Origin: Actinopolymorpha alba DSM 45243
GTDB lineage: Bacteria; Actinomycetota; Actinomycetes; Propionibacteriales; Actinopolymorphaceae
Reading direction: 5' to 3'
Length of the DNA: 64,000 nt
Assembly: GCF_000373925.1 (NCBI RefSeq)
Contig: NZ_KB892754.1
Coordinates: 30,262 to 94,261, forward strand
Shown one piece after another: positions 1 to 8,783 of the stretch (positions are counted from its first letter, which is position 1; each line of letters starts with the position of its first letter). The translations under genes were made by a program, and so were the position numbers. The notes beneath the pieces were generated by a model. That model was not told the origin of the DNA. It worked only from the letters and a program-made list of their open reading frames with translations, and ran no database searches.

Positions 1-281
1 ATATGCGCAGCGAGATCATGGCCACCGTGCACACGGCGCTGCTCATGGCGGCGCGGCAGGATCCCGTCAGCGACGTCGAGGTAAGACTCGAAGTGGACGA
101 CACGACGGTTCGGCTGACCGTTGCCTATGCCGGTGCACCGCCGTCCGGAGTCCGATCGCGTTCCGAGCCAGGGCTCGCCGACCTCGTTGCCCAAGCCGAG
201 CGGCTGGGTGGCTCCTGCACAGTCCATACGGACGATGCGGGGATGACCACGCTTGACTGGTGCGTACGCAAGGGCGCTTGA
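1..281 (+). CDS. C-terminal part of a histidine-kinase-like ATPase domain protein (truncated by window edge)
   Basis: The reading frame is open to the left edge, so only the last ~92 residues are visible. They resemble the end of a HATPase_c (GHKL) domain of a NarL-type two-component sensor: alternating strands, then GLADLVAQAERLGG, which matches the 'GL.gl.eR...lGG' G2-box region of such kinases, and a final strand ending at the stop TGA 279-281. The ATP-binding N and G1 boxes would lie outside the window. Role as a sensor kinase is inferred from this tail only; an anti-sigma-factor type ATPase is the alternative. Confidence 0.55.
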   Translation, partial: MRSEIMATVHTALLMAARQDPVSDVEVRLEVDDTTVRLTVAYAGAPPSGVRSRSEPGLADLVAQAERLGGSCTVHTDDAGMTTLDWCVRKGA

Positions 282-356
282 CCGGCTCCTAGGCGACGAA
301 GGATCGACACCCATCCATGCGGAGAAGGCTCAGACAAGTCGCGGACGCAGGGCCAT

Positions 357-403
357 GATCGTGAAGGATTTTCGTCGCTATATGACCAAAATCCTTCACG
401 ATC
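357..403. repeat. 16-bp perfect inverted repeat (dispersed palindrome)
   Basis: Arms 357-372 (GATCGTGAAGGATTTT) and 388-403 are exact reverse complements around a 15-nt loop. It lies in the gene-free stretch 282-605 downstream of the kinase-like gene. A related element with the same GATC(A/G)TGAAGG arm occurs at 42421-42454, so this looks like a dispersed palindromic family rather than a one-off terminator. It lacks a one-sided T tract; bidirectional termination is possible. Between it and the promoter at 556 nothing else was recognised. Confidence 0.75.
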
Positions 404-555
404 CTTGAAGGGGCAGCCTCAGGTCTCACGTACCGGACGGCTTGCGATGTGTCATGGGGATATGCCCCGCCTCGTACCGCAGAAGGTGTACACAATGTGA
501 GACGCGACCTGCGGCACGCCCGACTTGGCGCCCCCGGTGGCCGGCCGGCGGCGGT

Positions 556-584
556 TTGCCTGAATGCCGCGCGGTTGCTATACC
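556..584 (+). promoter_or_regulatory. Candidate sigma-70-type promoter for the guanidine exporter operon
   Basis: TTGCCT (556-561) is separated by 17 nt from TATACC (579-584). Transcription would start near 591, just before the riboswitch at 606, which is the expected geometry. Sequence inference only. Confidence 0.45.
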
Positions 585-605
585 TGTGGCAAGCCCCGAC
601 AAGGC

Positions 606-645
606 CAGCGGACGAGGGAGCAGTACCCGCACAGCGACAAGACTG
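606..645 (+). promoter_or_regulatory. Guanidine-III riboswitch (ykkC-III class)
   Basis: This 40-nt element matches the compact guanidine-III aptamer. The conserved blocks are in order: GCGGACGAGG (608-617), GTACCCGC (623-630) and AGCGACAAGAC (633-643). The two pairings of the class are present with bases of their own: outer helix CAG 606-608 with CTG 643-645, and GCGG 608-611 with CCGC 627-630 (the pseudoknot-type pairing). It ends 6 nt before the ribosome-binding site GGAGGG of the first SMR gene, so guanidine binding would expose or occlude that site. Known family role: guanidinium turns on guanidine exporters and degrading enzymes; the SMR pair downstream fits exactly. Confidence 0.88.
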
Positions 646-667
646 ACTCATGGAGGGTGAGTCTGTC

Positions 668-982
668 GTGGCCTGGGTCATTCTGATTCTGTCCGGGGTG
701 TTCGAAGCTGTCTGGGCGACCGCGCTCGCCGAATCCCGGGGACTAAAGCGTCCTGTTCCGACGGTGGTGTTTCTCGTCGCGCTTGTCGTGAGCATGACGG
801 GCCTCGCCGTTGCCATGAACGCCGTACCGACCGGAACCGCCTACGCCGTGTGGGTTGGTGTGGGCGCGCTCCTGACCGTCGCCGGGGCAATCATTCGCGG
901 AAAGGAAAGGGCCTCCACCGCGAAGCTACTCCTACTGGCCGGCCTGATCGCGTGCGTAGCTGGCCTGAAGGCGGTGAGCTGA
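668..982 (+). CDS. gdx: SMR-family guanidinium exporter, subunit 1
   Basis: A 104-residue small multidrug resistance protein with four membrane helices. Glu13 in VFEAVWATAL is the essential proton/substrate-coupling glutamate of the family, and GTAYAVWVGVGA is the conserved helix-2/3 segment. Start: GTG 668 gives the canonical SMR N-terminus and is preceded by GGAGGG (652-657); an in-frame ATG at 650 would place the start on top of this ribosome-binding site. The stop TGA overlaps the ATG of the second SMR gene. The riboswitch upstream supports the guanidinium-exporting (Gdx/SugE) subtype rather than the EmrE subtype, and the tandem arrangement suggests a heterodimeric exporter in the inner membrane. 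Confidence 0.88.
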   Translation: MAWVILILSGVFEAVWATALAESRGLKRPVPTVVFLVALVVSMTGLAVAMNAVPTGTAYAVWVGVGALLTVAGAIIRGKERASTAKLLLLAGLIACVAGLKAVS

Positions 983-1377
983 TGTCGTGGGCGATTCTCA
1001 TTCTCAGCGCGATTTTCGAGGCCGTGTGGGCGACCGCGTTGGGGAGGTCCGACGGATTCACGATGGTCGGGCCCACAGTCGTGTTCGGCGTGGGGATGGT
1101 CATCAGCATGGTCGGACTCGCCATCGCCATGACGAGGATTCCGATCAGCGTCGCCTACGCGGTATGGGTCGGGTTGGGAGCGGCCCTCACGGTCGCCTTC
1201 GCGATGGCTAGCGGGGACGAGCCGGCGTCCGTGGCCAAGGTGATCTTCCTCGCCGGCATTATCGCCTGCGTGATCGGCCTGAAGTTCGTCAGGACCAAGC
1301 CGGGCAGGAATGCCGACTCTGTGAACGGCACACAGGAGGAGCCCGCCCGATCCGATGCCACCGTTCGCGAGGGTTAG
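982..1377 (+). CDS. gdx: SMR-family guanidinium exporter, subunit 2
   Basis: A 131-residue SMR protein that begins in a TGATG overlap with the first subunit, so translation is coupled. Glu13 (AIFEAVWATAL) and the SVAYAVWVGLGA segment are present; the four helices end near residue 105 and a ~25-residue hydrophilic tail follows. Paired SMR genes usually make obligate heterodimers with the two subunits in opposite membrane orientation; that is inferred here from gene pairing. Control by guanidine would come through the shared leader at 606-645. Confidence 0.85.
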   Translation: MSWAILILSAIFEAVWATALGRSDGFTMVGPTVVFGVGMVISMVGLAIAMTRIPISVAYAVWVGLGAALTVAFAMASGDEPASVAKVIFLAGIIACVIGLKFVRTKPGRNADSVNGTQEEPARSDATVREG

Positions 1378-1386
1378 TGGCCGAGG

Positions 1387-2331
1387 TCAGCCCACGATCT
1401 GGAGGTAATGCTTGGTCAGCTCCTCGGTACGTCCTTCCGGCCAACAGCGGCCCGCGCCTTTGAGCCAGTCGGCAAGGATCTCGACGTGGGTGTGCCAGGC
1501 CGCGAGAGCGGTCGCTCGCTGGTCGGCAAGCATGGATGGCAGGGTCTGGGTGAGGACCAGGCGCGCGCCGCCGGCACCGGGGGAGAGTTGCCAACGCACC
1601 CGGCCAGCCTCGACACCCTCGTGGAGCCAGGCGTACTCCAGGAACTCGGGGCCCTTCACAACGGTCACGGATCCGGCGGGCACGTAGCCGTTCGTAAGAC
1701 GCAGCGGCGGCTGCCCACCGACAGCGACGTCGCTGTCGGTGGGCTTCGGCGCCTCCGACTCCGCATGCTCCAAGAGGAACGCCCATACCGCGTCGACGGG
1801 GCGAATGAGTTGACGTTCGAAGCGGATCTCGTAGCCGTCCGCGGTCTCCTGGATGGTTCCCTCGGCGAGGCCGAAGCGTTCGATGTACTCCTCATGGCGC
1901 TCGCCAAGCCCGTCTGGCCACGTGTAAGGCTGCCCGTCCAGCATCGCTTCGAGCCCGCTCAGGCAGCCGTCCCAGCCGGAGGCGAGGCTGGCCGCGCTGT
2001 AGCGATCGTCGAACGTGTAGGTGAAGGTGAGGAGGCAGGTGCCGGCGTCGGGCTGGAGCTCGAACCGCAGAGTGTCCGTCTCCCACGTGAAGGCGAGGAG
2101 GCGCGGCGGGTCGGTTTCGAGGACCGTGCCCGTGCCCGGCGCTCCCTCCTTCTTCCCGAACTCGAACCAGATCGTGCCGGCTTCGAAGTCCATCTTCACG
2201 CCACTGGGGAACCACTGCGCGAGCTCGGCCGAGTCGGTGATGGCGCGCCAGATCTTCTCGGCGGGATGTGCCAGGCGGCGTTCGAACCGGAGGACGCAGC
2301 GGCCGTCCACGGTGTGCAGGGTTGCGTTCAT
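1387..2331 (-). CDS. Tandem SRPBCC (AHSA1-like) domain protein
   Basis: A 314-residue protein with two SRPBCC/START-like domains. Domain 1 (about 10-150) has the AHSA1 signature 'R.l.hPaekIWraiTds..laqWFp'; domain 2 (about 160-310) starts with FERQLIRPVDAVWAFL. Such proteins bind small hydrophobic ligands in a helix-grip fold; the ligand is unknown. The start ATG 2331 has AAGGG seven nt upstream, which favours it over in-frame codons up to 2430. It converges on the exporter genes. A second two-domain SRPBCC protein is encoded at 3651-4502. Confidence 0.75.
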   Translation of the reverse strand: MNATLHTVDGRCVLRFERRLAHPAEKIWRAITDSAELAQWFPSGVKMDFEAGTIWFEFGKKEGAPGTGTVLETDPPRLLAFTWETDTLRFELQPDAGTCLLTFTYTFDDRYSAASLASGWDGCLSGLEAMLDGQPYTWPDGLGERHEEYIERFGLAEGTIQETADGYEIRFERQLIRPVDAVWAFLLEHAESEAPKPTDSDVAVGGQPPLRLTNGYVPAGSVTVVKGPEFLEYAWLHEGVEAGRVRWQLSPGAGGARLVLTQTLPSMLADQRATALAAWHTHVEILADWLKGAGRCWPEGRTEELTKHYLQIVG

Positions 2332-2509
2332 AGTCGGCCCTTCGTTGGCGCTGGTGGTGGAGGTACGTCTCAGCCGGGTGCCCCCCAAGGAATATAACTG
2401 AACAGGCATGTACGCGCCAGCGTGCGCCACACCGGTGCGGTGAAGCGCGGGTTGGTGCGAGGCAGTGGACCTTTTCCCTGCGCGGAGTACCCGAAGTGCT
2501 CGACTGCTT

Positions 2510-2998
2510 CTACGTCGACGTCCCCGGAGCGGTCGGGCGTTCCTTCTTGCCGGCCTTCAGCAGCTCGATCATTTCGGTGATGCGTTCAGCTCGAATATCG
2601 GGTCGGCGTTTGGTGGCGTCGATCCACCGTAGGTACGCCTTGCGGTAGAACTGCGCGAGCGAGTCGAAGAACTCCGCTGCCGCCGGCTCGGCGTCCAGGG
2701 CGGCCGCGACGTCAGGCGCGAGGTCGGCGCGCTGCGGCCCTTCGGGTGTGAGCGTGACTGTTACCTCGTCGCCGGCCGAGACGCCACTGTCGCGGCGCCA
2801 CATGGGTGTGAGCACGATGCAGGGTCCGTCGCCGGAGTGCTCGATGATCGCTCGCACCTTCGCGCCATTGATGGTGCCGCCGACGCGATGCGTACGCTTG
2901 CGGCCCCACTCCTCGTCGGGGTCGAAGGGTAGTGGGATGAGAGCGCGCTGCCGCGAACCCGCGATGACGGTCGCGGTGAAGTTCACAGTCGTGGCCAT
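2510..2998 (-). CDS. DUF1905/YdeI (OmdA-like) family protein
   Basis: A 162-residue protein. Residues ~1-95 form the DUF1905 beta-barrel module (the GSRQRALIPLPFD strand pair, then VGGTINGAKVRAII); residues ~105-155 are the short helical YdeI/OmdA segment with the family feature 'FDSLAQFYRKAYLRWIDATKRR' shortened here to its helix. Family members are small cytoplasmic proteins of unknown biochemical role (one relative was named for bacteriocin protection). It is divergent from the ArsR-type regulator at 3098 and could share its control region. Confidence 0.72.
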   Translation of the reverse strand: MATTVNFTATVIAGSRQRALIPLPFDPDEEWGRKRTHRVGGTINGAKVRAIIEHSGDGPCIVLTPMWRRDSGVSAGDEVTVTLTPEGPQRADLAPDVAAALDAEPAAAEFFDSLAQFYRKAYLRWIDATKRRPDIRAERITEMIELLKAGKKERPTAPGTST

Positions 2999-3097
2999 GT
3001 CGTGATGCTCGCACGACGAGGCGTCCTATGTGCGGTCTACGGCAGTGCTGCGAAGGCCATTGACAAAATCTATTTTTACGTACAGGATCGTTTTGCC

Positions 3098-3658
3098 ATG
3101 AGAGACGTCCTGTACCTGGAGCAGATCGAGCAGGCCGAGACCCTGCTCAAGCCGCAGCGCATCGAGGTGCTGCGGCAGCTCGCCGAGCCGTGCACGTGCG
3201 GTGAGGTGGCGAGCCGGCTCGGCCAGACGCCGCAGCGCGTCTACTACCACGTCAAGCGGCTGGTCGAGGTGGGTCTTGTCGAGCAGGTGTCCGTGCGCAA
3301 AGTGCGCGCGATCCACGAGGGCATCTACCAGGCGACCGCCCGCTCGTACTGGCTGTCACCGCGCCTTGTCGGACGCATCGGAGGGACTCGGCGGGCGCAG
3401 GACGCGATGAGCCTTGGTTACCTCCTCGACCTGATGGAGGAGGTCCAGGCCGACATCGGAGGACTTGACCGGACCCGGCCGGAGCTCCCCTCGCTCGGCA
3501 TCTCCGGACAGCTCAGGATCCGAGCCGACCAACGCCAGGAATTCCTGGAAGAGCTGCAGAGCTCGCTGCAACACCTGTTCACGAAGTACGGCGGCGCCGA
3601 GGGTGACGCCTTCAAGCTCGCCGTCGCCTGCTATCCCAAGGAGAACCCAAGTGACTGA
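3098..3658 (+). CDS. ArsR-type winged-helix transcriptional regulator
   Basis: A 186-residue DNA-binding protein. A winged helix lies at about residues 10-85 (LLKPQRIEVLRQLAEP, then CTCGEVASRLGQTPQRVYYHVKRL as recognition helix), followed by a ~100-residue C-terminal segment. ATG 3098 is chosen because it begins just before the HTH; upstream codons to 3002 would cross the promoter. The AT-rich stretch 3060-3090, with TTGACA at 3060-3065 and a TACGTA palindrome, is the likely shared promoter/operator with the divergent DUF1905 gene. The 3' end overlaps the SRPBCC gene by 8 nt, the usual ArsR-AHSA1 regulator-effector pairing. Confidence 0.8.
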   Translation: MRDVLYLEQIEQAETLLKPQRIEVLRQLAEPCTCGEVASRLGQTPQRVYYHVKRLVEVGLVEQVSVRKVRAIHEGIYQATARSYWLSPRLVGRIGGTRRAQDAMSLGYLLDLMEEVQADIGGLDRTRPELPSLGISGQLRIRADQRQEFLEELQSSLQHLFTKYGGAEGDAFKLAVACYPKENPSD

Positions 3659-4502
3659 CCACACCTCTGAACCGATGATCGCCAAGGCGCGCGCGAAGGC
3701 TCCCATCAAGGAGGTCTGGCACGCGCTCACCGATCCCGACGCGATGCGCCAGTGGCTCGCCGAAGAGGTGAACGTCGACCTGCCCGAGACGTATGAATTC
3801 TGGGGCCGCTACACGCCCGCGGGCAGCGCACCGCACCAGCGGCTGCGGCGCGCCGAGCCGTACACGCTGGACTTCGGCTGGCTGCTGGACGGTGTGGAGA
3901 CCACCACCTCGATCGAGCTCACCGAGGAGGCGGAAGGCGCGACGCTGATCACCGTGTCGCAGTCCCACTTCGACTACGCCGAGATGATCAGCGGGTCCTC
4001 GATCCGTGGCGTGCTGCAGACGTACTGGGCCCTCACGATCGCCAACCTCGTCGACCTCGTCGAGGGCCGGCCGCTGACCCCGCGTACGGACTTCACCAGC
4101 AGCACGTTCCGCGCGGTCGTCACGATCGCGGCGCCTGCCGACGAGGTGTTCACCTCCCTCACCCAGTCAGACCAGGTCAGTCAGTGGTTCGGCTTTCCGG
4201 TCGAGATCGAGCCGTACGAGGGCGGCCGGTTCGCGCTCGGCGGGATCGAGGGCAACCCGAATCCGGCCCGCATCAGCGACTACACCCCCGGCGAGCGCAT
4301 GACGGTCGACTGGGGTCCGTCAGGTGTCGCGACGTGGGAGCTCGAAGGCTCGGAGGGCGAGACTCGGCTCACGCTCGTGCAGAGCGGCTTCGACACTGCC
4401 AACCCGCCGTACGCGCCCTGGATCGGCACGGTCAGCGGGCTGGCCGAGCTGCGCCGCTTCCACGAGCTGTCGGACTGGCAGCCGATCTGGGTCGCGGCCT
4501 GA
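3651..4502 (+). CDS. Tandem SRPBCC (AHSA1-like) domain protein
   Basis: A 283-residue protein with two SRPBCC modules (about 8-140 with IKEVWHALTDPDAMRQWL, and about 150-280 with ADEVFTSLTQSDQVSQWF). Start GTG 3651 has AAGGAG at 3639-3644 and lies inside the end of the regulator gene; its stop TGA overlaps the ATG of the SGNH hydrolase gene, so three genes are translationally coupled. Its layout resembles the product of 1387-2331, suggesting the two are distant paralogues. The ligand is unknown. Confidence 0.75.
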   Translation: MTDHTSEPMIAKARAKAPIKEVWHALTDPDAMRQWLAEEVNVDLPETYEFWGRYTPAGSAPHQRLRRAEPYTLDFGWLLDGVETTTSIELTEEAEGATLITVSQSHFDYAEMISGSSIRGVLQTYWALTIANLVDLVEGRPLTPRTDFTSSTFRAVVTIAAPADEVFTSLTQSDQVSQWFGFPVEIEPYEGGRFALGGIEGNPNPARISDYTPGERMTVDWGPSGVATWELEGSEGETRLTLVQSGFDTANPPYAPWIGTVSGLAELRRFHELSDWQPIWVAA

Positions 4503-5776
4503 TGCGCGCCTCCCGCACTCTTGCCGCCGGCATTCTCTCTTCCGTCACAGCCGTCGCCACCCTGCTCACCGGGGTGGCGACGGCCCCGCCGGCCGAGGCA
4601 CGCCGCTGGACGGCCGCCTGGGTCGCCGCCACGCAACCAGCGATGCCCGGTTACGAGACGCCCAACTGGTCGGTCGACGGCTTCGCCGAACAATCTGTCC
4701 GGCAGGTCATCCGCGTCAGCGTGGGTGGGTCATCGCTGCAGGTGCGGCTCACCAACCGCTACGGCACCGGCCCGCTCCGGCTGGCCGGCGCCACGATCGG
4801 ACGGTCCACCGGCGGCGCGGCCGTGGCGCCGCACACGCTGCGCCACCTGACGTTCGGAGGTCGTACGACACTCACCATCCCGGCCGGTCGGGAAGCCGTG
4901 TCGGACGCCACCGTCCTTCGGACCCGCCCGCTCGACAAGCTGACCTTGACGTTGTACTTCGCGGCGCCGACCGGTCCGGCGACGTTCCACGAGGGCGCGT
5001 ACGCGACCACCTACCGAGCGGCGGGCGACCACCGCTTCGACACCGGGGCGAAGGCATTCGACGAGACCACGCGCTCGTGGTACTTCCTCGCCGGTGTCGA
5101 CATCACCGGCTCACGCGGCTCGGTGGTGATGTTCGGCGACTCGCTGACCGACGGGCATGGCTCCACGCCGGACGCGGACAACCGCTATCCCGACGAGGTT
5201 GCCGAGCGCCTGGTCCGCGCCCACCGCAGGCTGGGCGTGGTGAACGCCGGCGTCAACGGCAACCACCTGCTCAACGACGTGCCGTGCTTCTCCGGCGACT
5301 CTGGTGTGACGCGGTTCGAGCGGGACGTGCTGGACCAGCCGGGAGTCCACACGACGGTCGTGCTGATGGGAACCAACGACATCGGCGTCGGCGGGATCGA
5401 CATCGGCTGTGCCAATCCCCCGGTGGCGACGGCCGCGGCGCTGATCGGTGGCTACCGCAAGATGATCCAGGCAGCGCGCGAGCGTGACGTGCGGATCGTC
5501 GGTGCCACGATCCCGCCGATGAAGGGCGCGTACGTGTACGACACGCCTGAGCACGAGGCCGTCCGGGACGCGGTCAACGAATGGATCCGTACCAGCGGCG
5601 CGTTCGACGCGGTGGCCGACCTTGATGCGGCGCTGGCCGATCCCGCTGACCCGGACGCGCTGCGGCCCGCGTACGACTCCGGTGACCACCTGCACCCCAA
5701 CGATGCTGGTGCGGCGGCAATGGCTCGCGCCGTCGCGCCGCACCTCCTCGGAGGAAACCACCAACGAGCATCGTGA
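4502..5776 (+). CDS. Secreted SGNH/GDSL-family hydrolase
   Basis: A 424-residue enzyme with an N-terminal signal peptide (cleavage about residue 32, after APPAEA). Residues ~35-200 are a beta-rich domain common in actinobacterial SGNH proteins. The catalytic domain follows: block I FGDSLTDG (Ser near 214), block III MGTNDIG (Gly/Asn of the oxyanion hole), block V DHLHP with the Asp-x-x-His pair near 395-398. It would hydrolyse esters (lipid or acetylated glycan) outside the cell. Its ATG overlaps the stop of the SRPBCC gene. Substrate cannot be told from sequence. Confidence 0.85.
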   Translation: MRASRTLAAGILSSVTAVATLLTGVATAPPAEARRWTAAWVAATQPAMPGYETPNWSVDGFAEQSVRQVIRVSVGGSSLQVRLTNRYGTGPLRLAGATIGRSTGGAAVAPHTLRHLTFGGRTTLTIPAGREAVSDATVLRTRPLDKLTLTLYFAAPTGPATFHEGAYATTYRAAGDHRFDTGAKAFDETTRSWYFLAGVDITGSRGSVVMFGDSLTDGHGSTPDADNRYPDEVAERLVRAHRRLGVVNAGVNGNHLLNDVPCFSGDSGVTRFERDVLDQPGVHTTVVLMGTNDIGVGGIDIGCANPPVATAAALIGGYRKMIQAARERDVRIVGATIPPMKGAYVYDTPEHEAVRDAVNEWIRTSGAFDAVADLDAALADPADPDALRPAYDSGDHLHPNDAGAAAMARAVAPHLLGGNHQRAS

Positions 5777-5793
5777 CCAGTCGCGGCCCCATC

Positions 5794-5833
5794 CTCCTGG
5801 TGCGCCAGTCGCTTGCGGCTCGCGCACCAGGAG
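5794..5833. terminator. Bidirectional terminator hairpin between convergent genes
   Basis: CTCCTGGTGCGC (5794-5805) and its exact complement at 5822-5833 form a 12-bp stem with a 16-nt loop, extended by GGCCCCAT / ATGGGGTC outside. It sits in the 90-bp gap between the convergent hydrolase and alcohol dehydrogenase genes. Confidence 0.65.
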
Positions 5834-5866
5834 CGACCATGGGGTCGACGTCCACGGTGGCTTGGT

Positions 5867-6883
5867 TCAGGGGCGCAGCAGTACCTTGATGGCGCGGCGT
5901 TCGTCCATCGCGCGATAGGCCTCGGCAACCTGGTCGAGCGGCAGCGTCAGATCGAACACCATGCCGGGGTTGATCTGCCCGTCCCACGCTCGTTCGATGA
6001 GATGCGGGAGGTAGCCGCGGACGGGAGCGGGACCGCCCCGCAGCGCGACGTGGGAGAAGAACAGCTCCTCGGCCGGGACGTTCACTCCGTGTGGAACGCC
6101 GACGAAGCCGACGTTGCCGCCAGGTCGGGTCGAGCGTAGGGCCTGCAGCATCGACTCGTTGGTGCCGACGCACTCGAGCACAGAGTCCGCGCCGACGCCC
6201 TCCGTGAGCTCCTTGATGTGGGCAATGCCCTCGTCGCCGCGCTCGGTCACGATGTCGGTGGCGCCGAACTCGCGGGCGACTTTCTGGCGCGACTCGTGCC
6301 GGCTCATGGCGATGATGCGCTCGGCGCCCAGCTCCTTGGCGGCCAGGACACCGCACAGCCCGACTGCGCCGTCGCCGACCACGGCGACAGTGGAGCCGGG
6401 CCTGACCTCGGCGGCGACGGCGGCGTACCAGCCGGTGCCCATGACGTCAGACAGGGTCAGGAGGCTGGGTACGAGCTCCTCGGCCGGTTGCTCGGGAGTC
6501 GGCACCAGGGTGCCGTCGGCCAACGGGACGCGGACCAGCTCGGCCTGGCAGCCGCCGACGAGCTCACGGTGCTGGCACGAGGACTGGTATCCGGCCAGGC
6601 AGCGCGGGCAGGTGTTGTCGGAGGCGAAGAAGGAGCCGATGACGAACTGGCCGGGCTTGAGCGAGGTGACCTCGCTGCCGATCTCCTCGATGACGCCGAC
6701 GTACTCGTGCCCGATCGGCGTGGGCTCGGTGACCTGGTTGATGCCGCGGTAATCCCACAGGTCGGACCCGCACACGCAGGTGGCGACGGTGCGGATGACA
6801 GCGTCGGTGGCGTTGACAATCTTCGGGTCGGCGCGTTCTTCGAAACGCACGTCCCCAGGGGCATGAATAACTGCTCCACGCAT
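5867..6883 (-). CDS. Zinc-dependent alcohol dehydrogenase family protein
   Basis: A 338-residue medium-chain dehydrogenase. Catalytic zinc ligands are in CVCGSD and GHEYVG; the structural zinc loop reads D-x2-C-x2-C-x7-C (NTCPRCLAGYQSSC), with Asp in place of the usual first Cys, as in a known subgroup. The Rossmann motif is VAVVGDGAVGLCG. It would oxidise an alcohol or reduce an aldehyde with NAD(P). Start ATG 6883 is the canonical N-terminus (MRGAVIHAPGDVRFEE); codons further upstream run into the neighbouring gene. It lies 50 bp downstream of the aldo/keto reductase gene, on the same strand, suggesting one transcript. Confidence 0.87.
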   Translation of the reverse strand: MRGAVIHAPGDVRFEERADPKIVNATDAVIRTVATCVCGSDLWDYRGINQVTEPTPIGHEYVGVIEEIGSEVTSLKPGQFVIGSFFASDNTCPRCLAGYQSSCQHRELVGGCQAELVRVPLADGTLVPTPEQPAEELVPSLLTLSDVMGTGWYAAVAAEVRPGSTVAVVGDGAVGLCGVLAAKELGAERIIAMSRHESRQKVAREFGATDIVTERGDEGIAHIKELTEGVGADSVLECVGTNESMLQALRSTRPGGNVGFVGVPHGVNVPAEELFFSHVALRGGPAPVRGYLPHLIERAWDGQINPGMVFDLTLPLDQVAEAYRAMDERRAIKVLLRP

Positions 6884-6933
6884 GGTTGGACTCTTTCTAT
6901 ATGTTGCGGGATTACGCGGGGACGGGACTACCT

Positions 6934-7941
<1,008 letters not shown>

Positions 7942-7958
7942 TCACCGCACTTGCGGTG

Positions 7959-8054
7959 TCAGGCCCAGTTCGGTTTCAGAGTTTCTTGTACGGTCGGTCG
8001 CGGGCGGGGAGTCGGTGAGAGCGCGGAGATCTGTTCCCGCAATTCGGTGTTCAT
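7959..8054 (-). other. Possible 31-codon ORF in the gap upstream of the aldo/keto reductase
   Basis: In the 200-bp gap between the CMD gene and the aldo/keto reductase, a minus-strand ATG at 8054 opens a 31-residue frame (MNTELREQISALSPTPRP...) that stops 35 bp before the reductase start. Composition is protein-like, but there is no clear ribosome-binding site and no family match that I recognise. It could equally be untranslated leader. Confidence 0.2.
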
Positions 8055-8125
8055 CTCGAAGTCGAGAGTGGCCGTGTGACGTAATCCATGAATCCTCCCT
8101 ACGCTGCTTGATAAGGCGCGCGGGC

Positions 8126-8464
8126 TTATGAAGGGGAATGAGCTGGAGCGAAGAGGTTCTTCGCCACAACCATCGCGGACATGGCCTTCGGCCAACCCGC
8201 GTAGAACGCCAGGTGGGTGATCACCTCGATCAGCTCCTGCTCGCTGGCCCCGTTGTCCTTCGCGCGACCGAGGTGGTGCGCGAGCTGCTCCGTGCTGCCG
8301 CTGGTGACCAGGCTCGCGACCGTCACGAGGCTCCGCTCCTTGGGCGAGAGCTCCCGGCGTTCCCAGACCTGCCCGAACAGGACGTCATCGGTGAAGTTCA
8401 CCAGAGCGGGCGCGAAATCCCCGAACATCTTCCCGGCGCCCGACCGCTCATTGTTGTCTGCCAT
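8126..8464 (-). CDS. Carboxymuconolactone decarboxylase (CMD) family protein
   Basis: A 112-residue all-alpha protein with the CMD core (RELSPKERSLVTVASLV, then EQLAHHLGRAKDNGASEQELIEVI shortened to its helix pair). The redox CxxC of AhpD-like members is absent, so a peroxidase role is unlikely. ATG 8464 has an AGGAG a few bases upstream, better than in-frame codons up to 8515. Relatives are often next to oxidoreductases, as here, and to XRE regulators; the divergent regulator at 8784 is the probable controller. Biochemical role unknown. Confidence 0.8.
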   Translation of the reverse strand: MADNNERSGAGKMFGDFAPALVNFTDDVLFGQVWERRELSPKERSLVTVASLVTSGSTEQLAHHLGRAKDNGASEQELIEVITHLAFYAGWPKAMSAMVVAKNLFAPAHSPS

Positions 8465-8721
8465 TGCTCCTATCCCTTCCAGAAGTGCGCCGTGCCCGTG
8501 CGAGTTGGTCGGCACTCATCGCGCTGGGCACCCAGGCCTGGGCACCGGGTCCGGCACCCAGGTCGGTGGCGGTGCGGTCAACGAACCGAGACCGTTCAGC
8601 CACGTGCTCCATGTCCTTCGCGGTGGCAGGTGATCGAATGAGGGTTCTCGCGGGAGAGGTGGTTGTCCCCATCGGCCTCGCCACCACCGATGAAACCGGG
8701 GCTGCGGCGGGTGGGGGAGTC

Positions 8722-8735
8722 CCTGTCTATACAGG
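8722..8735. promoter_or_regulatory. Palindromic candidate operator CCTGT-N4-ACAGG
   Basis: A perfect 5+5 palindrome (CCTGTCTATACAGG) in the 319-bp intergenic region between the CMD gene and the divergent XRE regulator, about 50 bp before the regulator start. Position and symmetry fit autoregulation of the divergent pair; nothing else was recognised in 8465-8783. Confidence 0.4.
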
Positions 8736-8783
8736 TACTGACAGAACCCCCCACCGTCACGACAGCGGCCGTAGCCTCGTTCT

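Noticed and set aside
289..816. 175-codon minus-strand frame over the guanidine leader and first SMR gene
   Set aside because: Runs antisense through the riboswitch and a clear SMR gene; low-complexity translation typical of GC-rich shadows.
1408..2397. 329-codon plus-strand frame opposite the SRPBCC gene
   Set aside because: Antisense shadow; the minus-strand translation has recognisable AHSA1 motifs and a ribosome-binding site.
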